The notes beneath the pieces were generated by a model. It was not told the DNA's origin, ran no database searches, and saw nothing but the letters and a program-made list of their open reading frames with translations. Source: Wurfbainia villosa (lineage: Eukaryota > Streptophyta > Magnoliopsida > Zingiberales > Zingiberaceae). From it: 64,000 nucleotides of DNA. The stretch covers positions 50,906,621-50,970,620 of the forward strand of contig CM045993.1 in NCBI GenBank assembly GCA_025175895.1, in the 5' to 3' direction. Shown here in pieces: positions 12,701-24,200 of this stretch. The translations under genes were made by a program, and so were the position numbers. Position 1 is the first letter of the stretch, and each line of letters opens with the position of its first letter.

Positions 12701-13272
12701 AGCAGATACCACCGATCCAGAATGGATCATTGGGTGATAAGACGATCCTTAAGTACTTGAGAAGAACTAAGGATGTGTTCCTAATATATGGAGAAGGGGA
12801 CATGGTGATACGCGGTATACAGATGCCGCCTTCCGAGCATAAGGATGATTCCGTGTCTCACCGATACGTGTTCACCTTGAACGGGGGCGCAGTGAGTTGA
12901 AAAGTTCCAAACAAGAGATCGAGCGGATTCTACCACGAGGCGAATATATTGCAACCGAAGCGAAAGGAAGCGGTTTGGATCGAAGTTCGCTCATGAACTT
13001 GGTGTGATTCCGACCATTGTTGAAGCAATACCGCCCATCTGCGACAACAATGGAGCAATCTGACAGTAAAAAGAGCCAAGGTCTCATCAACGATCCAAAT
13101 ATGTGCCGCGCTATCATCTTATCGAGAGATCATCGGTAGGAACGAAATACAAATCGAGAAAATTCCCAACGAAAGGAACTTAGCGGATCCTTCGACTAAA
13201 GCATTACCTCAAAGTAAGTTTGAGGGTCATGTTGGTGCTTATGGTATCGATACCGTGAGCGATTGGCATTAG
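9720..13272 (+). pseudogene. Decayed gag-pol polyprotein of copia A
   Basis: Gag remnants occupy 9740-10200; the zinc knuckle at 10144 is CLHYGKESHLRRKC, with its second Cys replaced by Tyr. Protease follows at about 10285 (WVLDTGCGSH). The integrase zinc region (LGHISKKRM, then CESCLKG) and the catalytic core (HTDVCGPM, RSDRGGEY) lie at about 10680-11150. A stop at 11156 and further shifts interrupt integrase. Reverse transcriptase pieces are at 11880-12010 (KARLVAKGYRQKQG) and 12275-12553, the latter with the catalytic YVDD. RNase H remnants run from about 12640 to a natural-looking C-terminus (GIDTVSDWH) and TAG at 13270. The longest open piece is 372 codons (10040-11158). At least five breaks are visible, so the copy is not functional in protein coding. 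Confidence 0.9.
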
Positions 13273-13286
13273 GCCAAGTGGGAGTC
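13272..13286 (+). other. Polypurine tract of copia A
   Basis: GGCCAAGTGGGAGTC directly before the 3' LTR. This is the usual copia plus-strand primer position; the purine run is interrupted. Confidence 0.65.
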
Positions 13287-15462
13287 TGTTAGTAATATAT
13301 GAGAGATGTCCTAAGGCAATCGCTTTTATGTATGAACCATTTATATGATAAATGAAGATTCACTATTCGAGTATACATGTTTTATGTATTTGATTGGATC
13401 TTAAACTCATTTATCAATATCCACGATACGATTCACAGATGAGAGAATTTGTGATTGGATCACAACTAGTGAGTATCTCTACATGTGTAATTGTGATGTA
13501 TCGGAATTATCCTAGTCGATGAATTGATGGATTTGGACACCATCAATTCGCTTGAGACTAGCACGAGGTATACCTTGGTGTATCCAAGCCTAATTCTCAC
13601 CGGGCCGAGACATAGTGATGTCCGGAGTTAATCGTGGATGCTAGTTATGGTAACTAGTTCATTGAGTGACCACGTAAGACTTCATATGGTTCTCTGCATA
13701 TAGATATGTCATGAAGTTCTTGTGGCTTAAGTGCGATGTTCCTTCGACTTGCGATTCAAGTCATCTTGATCATGGAGACTTATGCTTTGACATCTTAAGC
13801 AAACATCTCTAAGGAGATGTGGACCCGGGATGATTGGGTATAAGTCAAAGTGATCGAAGGTGTTTGAATAGCTTATAAAGGATTCACCACTCCTTGCGAG
13901 GAGATGTATACCCATGGCCTCTCGTCGGATTGTTACTAAAGTCTTTGGCCAAAGCATTACATGTTTAGAGTAAGGTACTCTTCGATACATGTGGAGTAAC
14001 TAGAACTGTAGGACGAGGAAATGATACTTGGGCTAGGTGTGACGAGTGACCTAGTGGGATCGACACAATAGACCATGTCCCGAACCAAGTGGGTATAAGA
14101 TGAGTGAAGGGAATGGGGCACGATTCATTCGAGCCATCAAGGGTTTGTAAATAGTTCTGGATCAACCGTTGATCTTTTCGGTTAATTGGGGATCATGATG
14201 TACTACTAGGTGCCACTCATGATCGTTCTATAATTAATGGTTAATTATAGATGGCCAACATAAACCGAGAACCTATTTGGTCACACGCACAACGAGTGTA
14301 ATCCAAAGGATTTAAAACGAGCTTGAGAATGGGATTCTCAGACCGAGAGAAACTATGTTTGGTTGGACCAAACATAAAGCGAGCATGAAATTGTTTCAGT
14401 CGCAGAGGAAGCGTGGATGGGCCGTGTCTTATGAAGACATAATGGATGGACCAAAATGGTTTGGTTCTAATCTAATGGATGAGAATAAACCAAAGGGTTT
14501 GGTTTATATTAAACGAATGAACCAAAGGTTGGTTCGGTTCGTTTTAACTTAAAATAAACCATCATGGTTTGGTTTATTTTAACTTATCTTAATGGAGCGG
14601 GTTAACGGGCTTTATGGATATGATCCATTAACCATTAAGAGAATTAGTTCTCTATAAAATAGGGCTTAAACCCTAATCTAGTTTTGGCCGCCCAAACCCC
14701 CTCCCTCTCCTATTCGGCGCCAACACCAAAAGCTGCTGCTGCCCAGCTTGTGTGCAGCCGTCCAAGTCTTTGCCGGCGACCAAGCTTCAGCCGGTGAACC
14801 TCCGGCGACCCTCCGGTGATCTCCTCTAGGTTCGGTGATAAGGTGAGCTTCCATCTCTCCTTGGCCGGCCTCTATTCCTCCACCAAAAGCTGTCCAGTTT
14901 TTCTGGACAGCTTGTTTCTTTGTTATCGGAGCGTCGTTTGGACGACGGTTAGTGCTCCGATAGCGCCTAACTTACCGGGGATTTGATCTCCGGTAATCCT
15001 CTGAGGTGGAGGACGAAGGATTCATCAAACGGTTGACGAAAACCTCTCCGGAGAAGCGAGTTTTGAGAACTCGTTTTTAGGATCCGAATTTGGATTCGGA
15101 TCGTGATCATCTCTCGATCACGTCGTCTTCAACACGAGGCTAGTAACCCGTACGAAGACGAAGCTCGTGACTTAGCGAAGTCATCCCGAGGAGCTCGGCG
15201 TGGATACGGATAGAGACGATTCTTACGAGGATCGTTCCGGTTGATGCCGTTCCCGCTACACGTCATACGAAAGGTATAACGTAGATAATTTTCTTTTATT
15301 GTAAATTTTAATTTACGGTTATGTCTACACTTGTTTTAATAGCATGCGTGTGTTGTGTGTGTTGTAATAAATATAGATTTATTATTTTTAATTGCTTCCG
15401 CTGTGCTCATGTTTACGAAACATGATCGAACACACACATGCCGCGGTGCCGAAAACCCAACA
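13287..15462 (+). repeat. 3' LTR of copia A
   Basis: 2176 bp, ending CA. It is 33 bp shorter than the 5' LTR. The differences are mostly 1-5 bp losses crowded into 13540-13760 and 13985-14150, while long stretches elsewhere are nearly identical. Confidence 0.95.
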
Positions 15463-16324
15463 CTTCCCCTTGGCAATTGTAGCAAATAACTTTCTCCTTT
15501 GGTCTTCTCCTCCTATCATTAGATTTATTAAATTTAAAACCTTTTAATGCACGTCTTACCCTCCTCACCATATAGGCTTCTTCCGTGCTATCCATGGAGG
15601 AGGAGGATGCTTCATCGGAGGAGGAGGGGATCTCCATCTTCTTCTTCCCTTTGTTGGCCAAAAGTGTCACTCCTCTTGAAGGTTGAAACCTTAGCTCTTC
15701 TACTATTCCTTCGAGCCTTGTTTCGTGGAGCTCCATGGTTGAGAAGAACTCCTCCAAAGTGCTCACTTCTAAATTCTTGGACATGTAAAAGGAGTTCACC
15801 ATTGAGCTCCATTTCGATGACCGGGGAAAAGCATCAATTGCTTTCATGAGCATGTCTCGGTTCGAAAGTTTTTCTCCTACACTTGTTAGCCCAATCAAAA
15901 TTTCTTTAAACATAGAGTGTAGTGAGGTTACCTTTTCTCCCTTTTCTAATTTGATGTTTGATAGTTGGGAGCGGAGGAGGTCTCTCCTTGCAAGTTTGGC
16001 CTCCGAGATACCTTCATGAAGCTCTACTAACTTCTCCCACATCTCCTTTGCACTGGAGCATTCCCCTATCCTATTCACTTCTTATTGGGGGAGTACATTG
16101 TAGAGGTGGTGCTTGGCCTTTGAATTTGCCAAGTATTCTTCCCTTTGCCTCTTGCACCACCTTGATTTCTCTAATGGCTCCCCTTCTTCATCCCTAGGCA
16201 ATTCAAAACCGTTTTCCATAATTAAAAGAATTTTAAAGTCGGTTTCGAAAAATACCTCCATTCTCTTTTTCCACCAAGAGAATTCTCCTTCAAACTTTAG
16301 TGGGTGAATGTTGGAGCCGGCCAT
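15463..16324 (-). pseudogene. TR-GAG1 gag, N-terminal part
   Basis: The 5' half of gag on the minus strand. The start is ATG at 16324 (MAGSNIHPLKFEGEFSWW), 49 bp inside the primer site, at the same place as the start of TR-GAG2 gag. The UBN2-type gag domain follows (KHHLYNVLPQ, IGECSSAKEMWEKLVELHEG). A TAA at 16082-16084 replaces a Gln codon seen in TR-GAG2. The frame then stays open to ICYNCQG, the first half of the CCHC knuckle, where the copia insertion begins. So there is one nonsense change and one insertion in an otherwise well-kept frame. Confidence 0.9.
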
Positions 16325-16372
16325 TTTTGATGAAGTGCTTGTTGCGACGGTTAGTCCTCGACAAATGACTTG

Positions 16373-16384
16373 GCTCTGATACCA
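16373..16384 (-). other. Primer-binding site of TR-GAG1
   Basis: The minus strand reads TGGTATCAGAGC two bases from the LTR end. It is the initiator tRNA-Met type. Confidence 0.9.
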
Positions 16385-16386
16385 CT

Positions 16387-17617
16387 TGTAGGGGATCGAT
16401 CGGTGTGTGTTGGCCCGGCTAGAGGGGGGTGAATAGCCCTCTTTCGATGGATGACAGAATTTGCTCGTCTACAAAACTAATTAGCGCAACGGAAACAAAC
16501 AAGACAAGCAAATAAATAATGCAAAGATAAAAACAATGCTAACAAGATAATATGACGTGGTTCACGGCTACGCCGCTAATCCACGATCCCCGATTCGTCC
16601 TCGATGAATCACTCCGCAACCAAATCCACTATTGGTCTCTCCTTTGCACTAAGCTAGGTGGAGGTAACCCTTACAACTCAAGAACACTCCTTTTACAATA
16701 GATGTGAAAGAAAACTAAGAGAAGAAGTTTGAATCTTGTGGAGCACTTGGATGATCACTTAGAGCATAAGCATTGGGCATCCACAAGCCCACACCCTCTC
16801 TTTTTATAGAGATGGCTGATTTCTTCCCGTTGGCCGCCACCAGTCGACTGCCGCCACTTCAACGGCCTCCGAACATGTCGGATCTCGACCGTTATAGTCC
16901 AATGGATCCCTTGGCAGTCGACTGATGGATCCATCAGCCGACTGCTGCCTCCATAGTCGACTGTCCAGTCGGCTACGAGCGGTTTTGTGGCTGCGACTTC
17001 CTTTGGCAGTCGACTGTCATTCCATGGCAGTCGACTACTAGGCATAAACCCATCATTCGGATACCAGTCGAACCGCATTCGACTCAGAGCAGTCGACTGC
17101 CATGAAATGGCAGTCTACTGGTGCCATGTGAAACTCAAACTTAACATTCGTTTGAGCTTTCGGCAGTCGAGTAAACCTCAACCCTTGCGGTCAAGCCTCC
17201 GACACTCAGCCATTCGGCCAAGTTCACCTAATGAGCTACTTACAATTCACTCATTCTCTCATCTCACTCGAAGTCCCTCGCCGAAGCTCTCTTCGTTCGC
17301 AACCACGTCCCTCGACAGCATCAGGCGCACGGCTCTGCAATGCTCCTTCGCGTCTCTTGCCTCCGAAGTCTGCTTCCTTAGCTTTGCTTCAAGTCATCTC
17401 GTCTGGCGGTCCCTCGGCAGCTTCAAGTGCACGGCTTTGCAATGCTCTTTCTCCGACTCAAGCACGAGGTTATGAGTGGTGAACCTGCCAAGGCTCCATG
17501 TGCGAATTACTAAGTCCTGCAAGACTCCAACGCACATATCAAATCACAATAACAACCTAACTTAAACCCTTGGTCACACACATCAAAATCATATCACGGC
17601 AAGAGATTGCCCTAACA
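16387..17617 (-). repeat. 5' LTR of TR-GAG1
   Basis: 1231 bp. The minus strand begins TGTTAGGGCAATCTC at 17617 and ends CCCCTACA at 16387. It contains about eight perfect or near-perfect CAGTCGACTG palindromes between 16840 and 17170. The minus strand carries TATAAAAAGAGAGG near 16795-16809, a likely TATA box. Confidence 0.9.
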
Positions 17618-19673
17618 ATAATCGCAATTTTAAATTTTGCAATAAAAGGAAATTACTCTAGGTATACCTAACGTATCACGTGCAGTGGGAAAGGCATCAA
17701 ACGAAGCAACTCTCGCTAGAATTGCCTCTATCCGTATCCATGTCGAGTATCGTCGGGATAGCTTCACAAAGCTACAAGCCTCGTCTTCGCAAGAGTCACT
17801 AGTCTCGTGACGAAGATGATGTGATCGAGAGAGGATCACAATCCGAATCAAAATTCGGATTCAAAAATGAGTCCCCAAAACTCGCTTCTCCGGAGAGGTA
17901 TTCATCAACCGATTGACGAATCCTTCGTCCTCCACCTATGAGGATTATCGGAGATCGAATCCCCGGCAAGTTAGCCGTTGTCAGAGCTCCAAACGTCGTC
18001 CAAACGATGCTCCGACATGAAGGGAGGAAGCTGTCTAGAAATCTGGACAGCTTGGTGGAGGGGTTGCGCCGGCCCAAAGAGGATGGTCGGCTGCACCTTG
18101 GTCACCTAAGCCAAGGGAAGTCGCCGGAGGATCGCCGGCAAGAGATTGGATGCTAGTAGCAAGGTGGATGGTGACACAAGGCTGGCAGCATGGAGGCTTG
18201 GGCGCCAGCGGCAAGCAAGGAGGAGAGAGGGTTGGGCGGCAAGACTAAATTAGGTTTTCACAAAACCCTTAAGCCATATTTTTATAGAGACCATATTCTC
18301 CTAATGGGTATTGGTTCATAACCAAAAATTCGTTAACTCGCTCCAATAACTTAAGTTAAAATAAACCGAACCAAGTTAGTCTATTTTAAGTTAAAACGAA
18401 CCGAACCAACTTTGGTTCATTCGTTTAAAACAAACCGAACCCCTTTGGTTTATTCTTCACCATTGGATTAGAACCAAACCAATTTAGTTCATCCATCATG
18501 TCTTCATAAGACACGGCCCATCCACGCTTCCATTGTGACTAAAACGATTTCATGTTCGATCCTTGTTTGGTCCAACCAAACCTAGTTTCTCTCGGTCTGA
18601 GAATCTCATTCTCAAGCTCGTTTTAAATCCTTCGGATTACGCTCATTGTGCGTGTAACCAAATAGGTTCTCGGTTTATGTTGGCCGTCTATAATTAACCA
18701 TTAATAATAGAATGATCATGAGTGATACCTAGTAGTACATCATGATCCCCAATTAACCGAAAAATCAACGGTTGATTCCATAACCATTTCTGAAATCCTT
18801 CAGCAGCTATAATGATTCGTGTTCCGTTCCCTTCACTCATCTTATACCCACTTGGTTCAAGACATGGTCTATAGTGTTAGTCCCCACTAGGTTGACTACG
18901 TCACACCTAGCCCAAGTATCATTTTCTCGTCCTACGGATTCTAGTTACTGCACATTTATCCAAGAGTACTTTACTATAAATATGTAATACTTTGGCCAAA
19001 GACTTTAGTAATAATCTGATGAGAGACCATGGGTATACATCTCCTCGCAAGGAGTGGTGAATCCTTTATAAGCTATTCAAACACCTTCGACCACTTCGAC
19101 GTATACCCAATCATCCTGGGTTCACATCTCCTCAGAGATGCTTTCTTAAGATGTCAAAGCATAAGTCTCCATGACCAAGATGACTTGAATACCGTAAGTC
19201 AAAGGAACATCACACTTAAGCTGTAGTAAGAACTTCATTGACATATCCATATATGCAGAGAATCATATGAAGTCTTACAGCTGGTCACTCCAATGAATTA
19301 GTTACCATAACTAGCATTCACGATTAACTCCAGACATCACAATTCTCCAGCCAGTGAGAATCAGCTGCTTGGATACACCAAAGAGTATACCTCGTGCTAG
19401 TCTCGACAGAATTGATGGTGTCCAAATCCATCAATTCATCGACTAGAGATAATTTCAACACATCACAATTGCACATGTAGAGATACTCACTAATTGTGAT
19501 CCAATCACAAATTCTCTCATGCTGTGAATCGTATCGTGGACATTCAGTAAATGAGTTTAAGATCTAATCAAATACATGAAAATATGTATACTCAAATAGT
19601 GAATTTTCATTTATCATATAATGGTTCAAACATAAGCCGATTGCCTTAGGATACCTCTCATATATTACTAACA
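17618..19673 (-). repeat. Truncated LTR of copia family A
   Basis: It matches about 775-2852 of the first LTR, with more substitutions than the other copies. It ends with the intact TG terminus (minus strand) at 19673 but lacks the last 130 bp or so of the LTR and any internal sequence. The break coincides exactly with the end of the TR-GAG1 LTR, which suggests that TR-GAG1 inserted into this older LTR and that the other half was later lost. Confidence 0.85.
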
Positions 19674-20939
19674 TAGGATACCTTTTGACAAGTCGTTAGG
19701 GAACAAGCTCTGAGCGGACCCTCTATGTGGTATGCCACGGAGGCCCTTATCATCATGAGAGCGAGCCGTTAGGGGACAAGAAGTAATGACCCAGGCTAAG
19801 AGACATCTTTCCTAAGGCCCCTCTCACACCCTATCTGATAACGATCGGGAGTCCCCTTGTGGCTAGGTGACCAGTTTTTGATATAGCTAGGTGGACAAAG
19901 GGCAAAATGGATGAGTATCTTTAGTTGTAGTCGAATGGCTGATGGGTCGGATGGTCAAGTGGCCTGACCTACGGGCGTAGCCAATAGTTGATGGGCAGGA
20001 TGGCTGAGTGGCCCAACCTTAACATCTGTTTGTTTGTCGCTTCTTGGTCTGGGGCTCAGTAGTCACTTCGCTCCCCAACTCCTCGTATCAGACCCTGAAA
20101 CGGCCCCCTTGCTTTCTATATTTCTGGCTATCTCTTTTCTTTGGGCCAATTAGTTATGGGTCTCCGTTTCCACTGGTTTAGCTTTTCAAACGTTTTTCGA
20201 TCGTATCAGATGTAAAACGATGACAAATACACATATCAAATGAGAAAAAATATCAAAAAAGATATGGTTAGTAATAATAAAATAAGATAAAATTTATTTA
20301 AGTATAGATGATGATATAATAAGATATAAAGTTCATTGGTATTAAAAGATTCATATAGTCAATCCTATCTAATGGGATAAAATTTGATTGTTATTGTAAT
20401 ATATAATAACTACATCGTAACTGTTATAATAATATTAAAATAAAAATATTTTCGATAAATGGACTTTTGATAGTTTAAAAAATCATGACATCTTTTGAAT
20501 TTTATCCAATTAACAAAGGAATTTAAGATTTAGAACAAGACAATATTTAAAATATATATATATTAATTTAAATATAAATCATACAATAAATTTTAATTTT
20601 TTTTAAATGCCTAAATTAACATTATAAATTCCTTTGAATCTCGTCGTTAGTGGAGTAGTCGAGAGAACATGAATTAGAGAAATATTATTCGAAAGTTAAT
20701 TATTAATTGAGCAAAGATATCTCGACCGATGAAAAATATCTAAATGAATGCATCATCTTTTATAAAAAAAAATATTCGAAATAAAATTAATCCAACAATA
20801 TTGTGGTACGACTTAATTTAACTAAAATTAAAAACAATTTCAAATTTAGAAACTCTCTAAAAACTTGCTTAAATTGGAAAGTCTTTTTTTTCACATTTTT
20901 AGAATTTAATTTTCTAAAAAAGGTGTAGGTGTTTTTCTT
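19674..20939. other. Intergenic DNA upstream of the NLP gene
   Basis: 19674-20200 is moderately GC-rich and repeat-like. It includes two imperfect 60-bp units around 19925-20020 (ATGGCTGATGGGTCGGATGG / TTGATGGGCAGGATGGCTGA) and may be an old LTR fragment. 20200-20939 is AT-rich with no coding signal and probably contains the promoter of the NLP gene. A TATA-like ATTATAAATT is near 20621; I cannot show that it is used. Confidence 0.5.
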
Positions 20940-21283
20940 CGTTTCCCCCACTTGTTTTCTACTTTTCTACGCGCGATTTGGCTCCGAGGTAGAAGAACCA
21001 GACGCCGGAGCGAGTTCGCCGAAGACTCACCTTCGATCCACCGTCTGCGCTCTCCTTTGCTTGTTCCGGTAGTCGGTGTTTTCGATTTCCCTCACTTTGG
21101 ATTCGTCCGTTATCGATTAGAGTGAGCTCGGTAGATGATCTGCTGATGTTTCTGTTCTCTTGATTGCAAACTGATACAAATTCGTCTCTTTGTTTATTGC
21201 TAACTTGGTGCATCTTCTGGTGGTCAGTTTATGAGGTATGGTTTCAATAGGTTTTCCTTGCTGGGGTTGAAGCGATTTAGCTG
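20940..21283 (+). promoter_or_regulatory. Probable 5' UTR of the NLP gene
   Basis: A pyrimidine-rich, less AT-rich stretch (CTTCGTTTCCCCCACTTG and following) leads into the ATG. It has no long open frame on the sense strand. A possible 5'-UTR intron could begin at the GTAGTCGG near 21069, but no transcript evidence is available here. Confidence 0.45.
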
Positions 21284-24200
21284 ATGGATGCAACTCCTGA
21301 GAGTTCACTGGCGCGAAATCTCTCTGATGGGGCTGCTGATTTGGATTTGCTGGATCAGTTTCTCTCTGGAGATGGCTGGTTGGAATTTCCTGAATTCCTT
21401 GATGAATTCCAATCTGATACGCCTAACTCTATCAGCCCCTTCAATCCTATGAGCTTTTCTCCTCTTTTTGAGATCAACGATAATAACCCTAATCAGGGTT
21501 TGCTGGAGAACTGGAACCAAGAGGACACAGGAAGGCCGGATGCATCTACATGTCTGCCCGGGGATGAATCCCTGAACGAGAATCTAAGCTCGGAGACAAG
21601 AACGAGTTGGCAGATACAACCAAGGGATTCCAGTTTTTCTGTGAAAGAGAAATTCGTGCAGATACTTGATCATTTCAAGGAGATCCAAAGGGATGGAGAG
21701 GTACTAGTTCAATTATGGGTGCCTATGAAAAGAGGAGACCAAATGTTTCTGACAACTTACGGTCAACCTTTCTCACTCTACCCGACTTGTGAGAGACTTG
21801 TGAATTATAGACAAGTCTCCACTGGCTATCAGTTCTCCGCCGAAGAGGGCTCTGGAAAGGCAGTAGGTTTGCCTGGTCGAGTATTTATAGGAAGATTGCC
21901 TGAGTGGACACCAGATGTTCGATACTTTAGCAGCTATGAGTACCCACGTGTGGATTATGCACAGCGGTTTGGTATACGTGGAAGTATAGGAATTCCTGTT
22001 TTTGATCATGGTCGTCGTTCTTGCTTGGGAGTTGTGGAAGTTATCATGACAACCCAGAAAATAAACTACACGTTTGAGCTTGAGAAAATTTGCAATGCTC
22101 TACAGGTTATTCGTTTATTTTGGGGGTTCTTTTGAACTCTTTTATTACTCTTAAGCTTTTAAATATGATCTCTCCTTTCCAATTATCCGTTTCAGACTGA
22201 AATAATGATTTCTATTTGCTTCCTATTCCACATATTTTTCTTGCTTGTCTCTTCTAGTCGAAGTTTGTTTATTTTTCTTTTTCTTTTTTGGAATTTTGCT
22301 GAAAAATACTAAAATTTGCAGGAAGTAGATCTTAGTACTTCTTCAGCAGTGATTGTTCCGCAGATTAAGGTGCGCTGGTAGAGTACACAAGTATAATGAT
22401 TGAGTTCCTATCGATCATAGACACTGATTTTTTTTTTTTTCTGTTACCAGGTGAGTAGTGATTCTTACCAAGCAGCTATTTCTGAGATTCTGGAGGTCCT
22501 CAAAACTGTTTGCAAGATTCACATGTTGCCATTAGCTCAAACTTGGGTACTATGCACACAACAAGGTAAAAAAGGTTTCCGCCATTCTGATGAAAACTAT
22601 AGGGAATGTGTCTCCACTGCTGATGCTGCTTGTTATGTAAATGACCCTTCTATGATTGGTTTTTATGAGGCCTGTTCCGAGTATCACTTGCTAAAAGGAC
22701 AAGGTATTGTTGGTAGAGCTTTCACCACAAATCAACCATGCTTTTTTCCGGATGTTACCACTTTCAGTAAGGCACAGTATCCGCTTGCTCACCATGCAAA
22801 GTTGTTTGGTTTGAAAAGTGCTGTTGCAATTCGCCTTCGGAGTATTCTCACTGGAAATGTGGATTTTGTATTGGAGTTCTTTCTCCCTACTAATTGCTTA
22901 CTGATCGAAGACCAAAAACTGATGCTTGATTCGTTATCAAGAACTGTTCAATATGTTTGCCAAAATTTAAGGGTCATCACTGATAAGGAACTAGCAGATG
23001 ATTCAACATTATGGGTAAATAAATTGATTCCTCCAAACATTTTGATGGAAAGTTCTTCACCTGAAGCAGAACCAGGTAAAAATGAAGGTCAGATAAGAAG
23101 GATGTCTAGGGATGTTGCACCTTTATCAAGTACAGGAGGAGTGAAAAAAACAAGCCAAGATGGTCTTAAGGATGAAATTGAAAGATTTGGGATCATTTGT
23201 GACAGAGATGATGTTGAAGTGATATCACATGCACTAAATGTATCTTCAAAGCATAAGCAGCATCCAGTAGGCATGGTCAAAGATGATAGTGATAATGAAA
23301 ATTCTATGAATCTTGGTAGTAGTAGTCCTGTGGCGGCAAAGACAACAGAAAAGAGGCACAGAAAAGCAGAGAAGAATGTCAGTTTGGAAGTTCTTCAGAA
23401 GTATTTTTCTGGTAGCCTGAAAGATGCTGCAAAGAGTATTGGTGGTAAGGTTCATTCTCTATTGGAAAAACCAACATGGATTAGATTATTATTTTTCTCC
23501 TTTTTTTATGTTTCTTTGTTTAATAATTTCCTTTTCTCAACAGAAAGTGTCATTGCTAAAGATAGTGATACTAAATTTCTTTTTGTTCTTTCTTTATCTT
23601 TGTCAAATAAAGTCTATACATTGTGTTCTCAAAGGAAACTTCAATTCTGATACGATGTAATATAAACATATTAGTCTCAATGGAAGCATAAGGATCCAAG
23701 ATCTTAGTGCAATTCTTGAGTTGAACTCTTCCTAGCTAAGTGTTGCTTGGGTTGTTTGGTTCTTTTGCTGCATATTTGTCAACTTGTAAGTGAAGATTAG
23801 GAAAGGGAAAAAAACATTGTTAGATGATAGGCGGTTCCTAGGCAGCCTGTATTAAAATTTTAAAAAAAAGGATATAGGATTCGTGTGCACAAATGAGTAT
23901 TTTTTCCTTTAAATTCGGATATAGAAAGTACGAAGAGATGTACAAAAAAATTAGGGTAACTGAGATGTGAATGTTGAGATGGATGCATCGTGTTACAACA
24001 AAGAATGAATAAAAAAAATATCAATATCCAAAGATCAGATAGGTGGAGCTATGCCCCAATAATGATAAAATAAGAGATTTAAGTTGAGATGGTGGCAACT
24101 GTAAACATGTTGAAAGGTGAACAACCGATTATAGTTACAAGAGCACCAAAGAGCTAAATCATAGTTGTCAGCAGTAGGGGACTAAAGAAAACTTAATTTA

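Larger units (their letters stand above)
6109..15462 (+). mobile_element. Complete Ty1/copia element, family A (9354 bp)
   Basis: LTR (6109-8317), primer site (8319-8330), leader, decayed gag-pol, polypurine tract and LTR (13287-15462), flanked by CTTCC duplications. The domain order protease, integrase, reverse transcriptase, RNase H is that of Ty1/copia. The long LTRs (2.2 kb) and the CCHC-to-protease spacing resemble Tork/Angela-type elements, but the lineage is a guess. The element sits inside the zinc-knuckle codons of TR-GAG1 gag, so it is younger than TR-GAG1. Stops and frameshifts in pol make this copy unable to encode a full polyprotein. Confidence 0.95.
2926..17617 (-). mobile_element. 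TR-GAG1: gag-only, non-autonomous LTR retrotransposon (Sirevirus-like), interrupted
   Basis: A minus-strand LTR element made of a 3' LTR (2926-4092, end-truncated), an internal region and a 5' LTR (16387-17617). It is split at 6109-15462 by a copia family A insertion. Without that insertion the internal part is about 2.9 kb. It encodes only a gag protein, with no protease, integrase, reverse transcriptase or RNase H. The same layout is seen in TR-GAG2 (41006-46468), so the lack of pol is a family trait and not a deletion private to this copy. Several polypurine tracts next to the 3' LTR and the Met-type primer site point to a Sirevirus-like copia parent. That parentage is inferred. Confidence 0.85.

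Noticed and set aside
15547..16307. Plus-strand frames opposite the TR-GAG1 gag
   Set aside because: They are shadows of the well-supported minus-strand gag frame.
16387..17482. Plus-strand frames of 162 and 83 codons (16987-17475, 17231-17482), and related ones at 3625-3988
   Set aside because: They are antisense readings of the TR-GAG1 LTRs; the frames are not equal in the two LTRs and have no conserved motif.
22451..23650. Open frame read as ending at 23650
   Set aside because: From 23445 it runs into intron 3 of the NLP gene. The GTAAGG donor and the in-phase RWP-RK continuation at 24663 fix the exon end at 23444.
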